Shown: positions 63,925-64,000 of the stretch, piece by piece
Layout: the number at the start of each line of letters is the position of its first letter
How positions within the stretch are numbered: position 1 is the first letter of the stretch
Source of the DNA: Malachius bipustulatus
Lineage: Eukaryota; Arthropoda; Insecta; Coleoptera; Melyridae
Direction: 5' to 3'
Assembly: GCA_910589415.1 (NCBI GenBank)
Contig: OU342630.1
Location: 1,736,001-1,800,000, forward strand
Length of the DNA stretch: 64,000 bases
The notes under the pieces: generated by a model
What the model was told of the DNA's origin: nothing
The model's database searches: none
Seen by the model: only the letters and a program-made list of their open reading frames with translations
Position numbers and translations under genes: made by a program

Positions 63925-64000
63925 TTTCGATTCTGATTAGTTGAATGATGCTTCTGTAGTTTTATTATTCACTCTAGGGTCACCAGTGTTAATATGAATG

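Larger units (their letters stand above)
62689..64000 (-). mobile_element. gypsy-F: pol-deleted element with intact Gag
   Basis: The 3' LTR (62689-62876, 188 bp) starts tgttaatatgaatg on the plus strand. The same sequence begins the 5' LTR at 63987, where the window ends. The primer site TGGTGACCCTAGAG (minus strand, 63972-63985) abuts it. A purine tract GGGGAGGGAG precedes the 3' LTR. The interior has Gag and the last 60 or so residues of Pol only. The Gag wording and TGGTGACCC primer fit the CsRn1-like gypsy group. Confidence 0.82.

Noticed and set aside
1..64000. CRISPR arrays, tRNA or rRNA genes, bacterial operons
   Set aside because: No regularly spaced repeats, cloverleaf or rRNA core sequence seen, and the region has animal TE content.

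Overview
The window is an AT-rich, intron-bearing animal genome stretch. It is almost certainly insect: it holds BEL/Pao, Ty3/gypsy, copia and jockey-like retroelements, abundant MITEs ending in ACAGGGTGTCCC-like motifs, and DUF4806 and DUF4780 remnants. The species cannot be named from sequence alone. I see no bacterial-style operon, CRISPR array, rRNA or tRNA gene. Almost every coding stretch is a transposable element (TE), and most are broken. The window is best read as a nested, datable pile of insertions with very little host sequence.

Layout. 1-5182 (-): a GC-rich LTR element with about 1.18 kb LTRs and a tRNA-Lys-type primer site, resembling the Osvaldo clade. It has a Gag, a second zinc-knuckle module and a protein-kinase C-lobe remnant where pol should be. 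It sits in the integrase of BEL-1 (5183-13002, -), which also holds a 2.7 kb solo LTR (6212-8913). 13-16.3 kb is mostly unassigned, with hairpins. 16.4-17.2 kb holds two spliced-looking exons of a DUF4806 protein. 17.9-20.9 kb is a copia remnant split by a 1.5 kb solo LTR. 20.9-21.6 kb is a DUF4780 remnant (-), followed by a decayed gypsy element at 21.6-25.15 kb.

25.2-38.2 kb (+) is one jockey-like LINE interrupted by a gypsy element (25904-33845). The 3' LTR of that element is itself interrupted by a nearly intact gypsy (28825-33448) with a 1334-residue Gag-Pol. The LINE tail, split by another solo LTR, is then repeated in inverted orientation, so 35188-43418 forms a palindrome with about 2.95 kb arms. 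Its centre holds a palindromic MITE and an insect errantivirus-type envelope fragment. 43.4-47.2 kb holds foldback elements, a second LINE copy (-) and LINE scraps. 47510-56169 (-) is full-length but dead BEL-2, with LTRs and a 5-bp target-site duplication, carrying a hAT-type MITE and a TIR element that itself contains another MITE. 56.4-60.1 kb holds a LINE scrap, foldbacks and a Harbinger-derived MITE. 60.4-62.5 kb is an unclassified repeat. 62689-64000 (-) is the 3' part of a gypsy element with an intact Gag and a deleted pol.

The two strongest leads are the pol-less LTR element carrying kinase sequence and the large palindrome, in which both arms share one solo-LTR insertion. Other points of interest are the zero-TSD insertion of the near-intact gypsy with an Asn in its RT active site, the paired foldbacks with one shared core and different outer arms, and the DUF4806 exons. 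Element names such as BEL-1 and BEL-2 are local labels.
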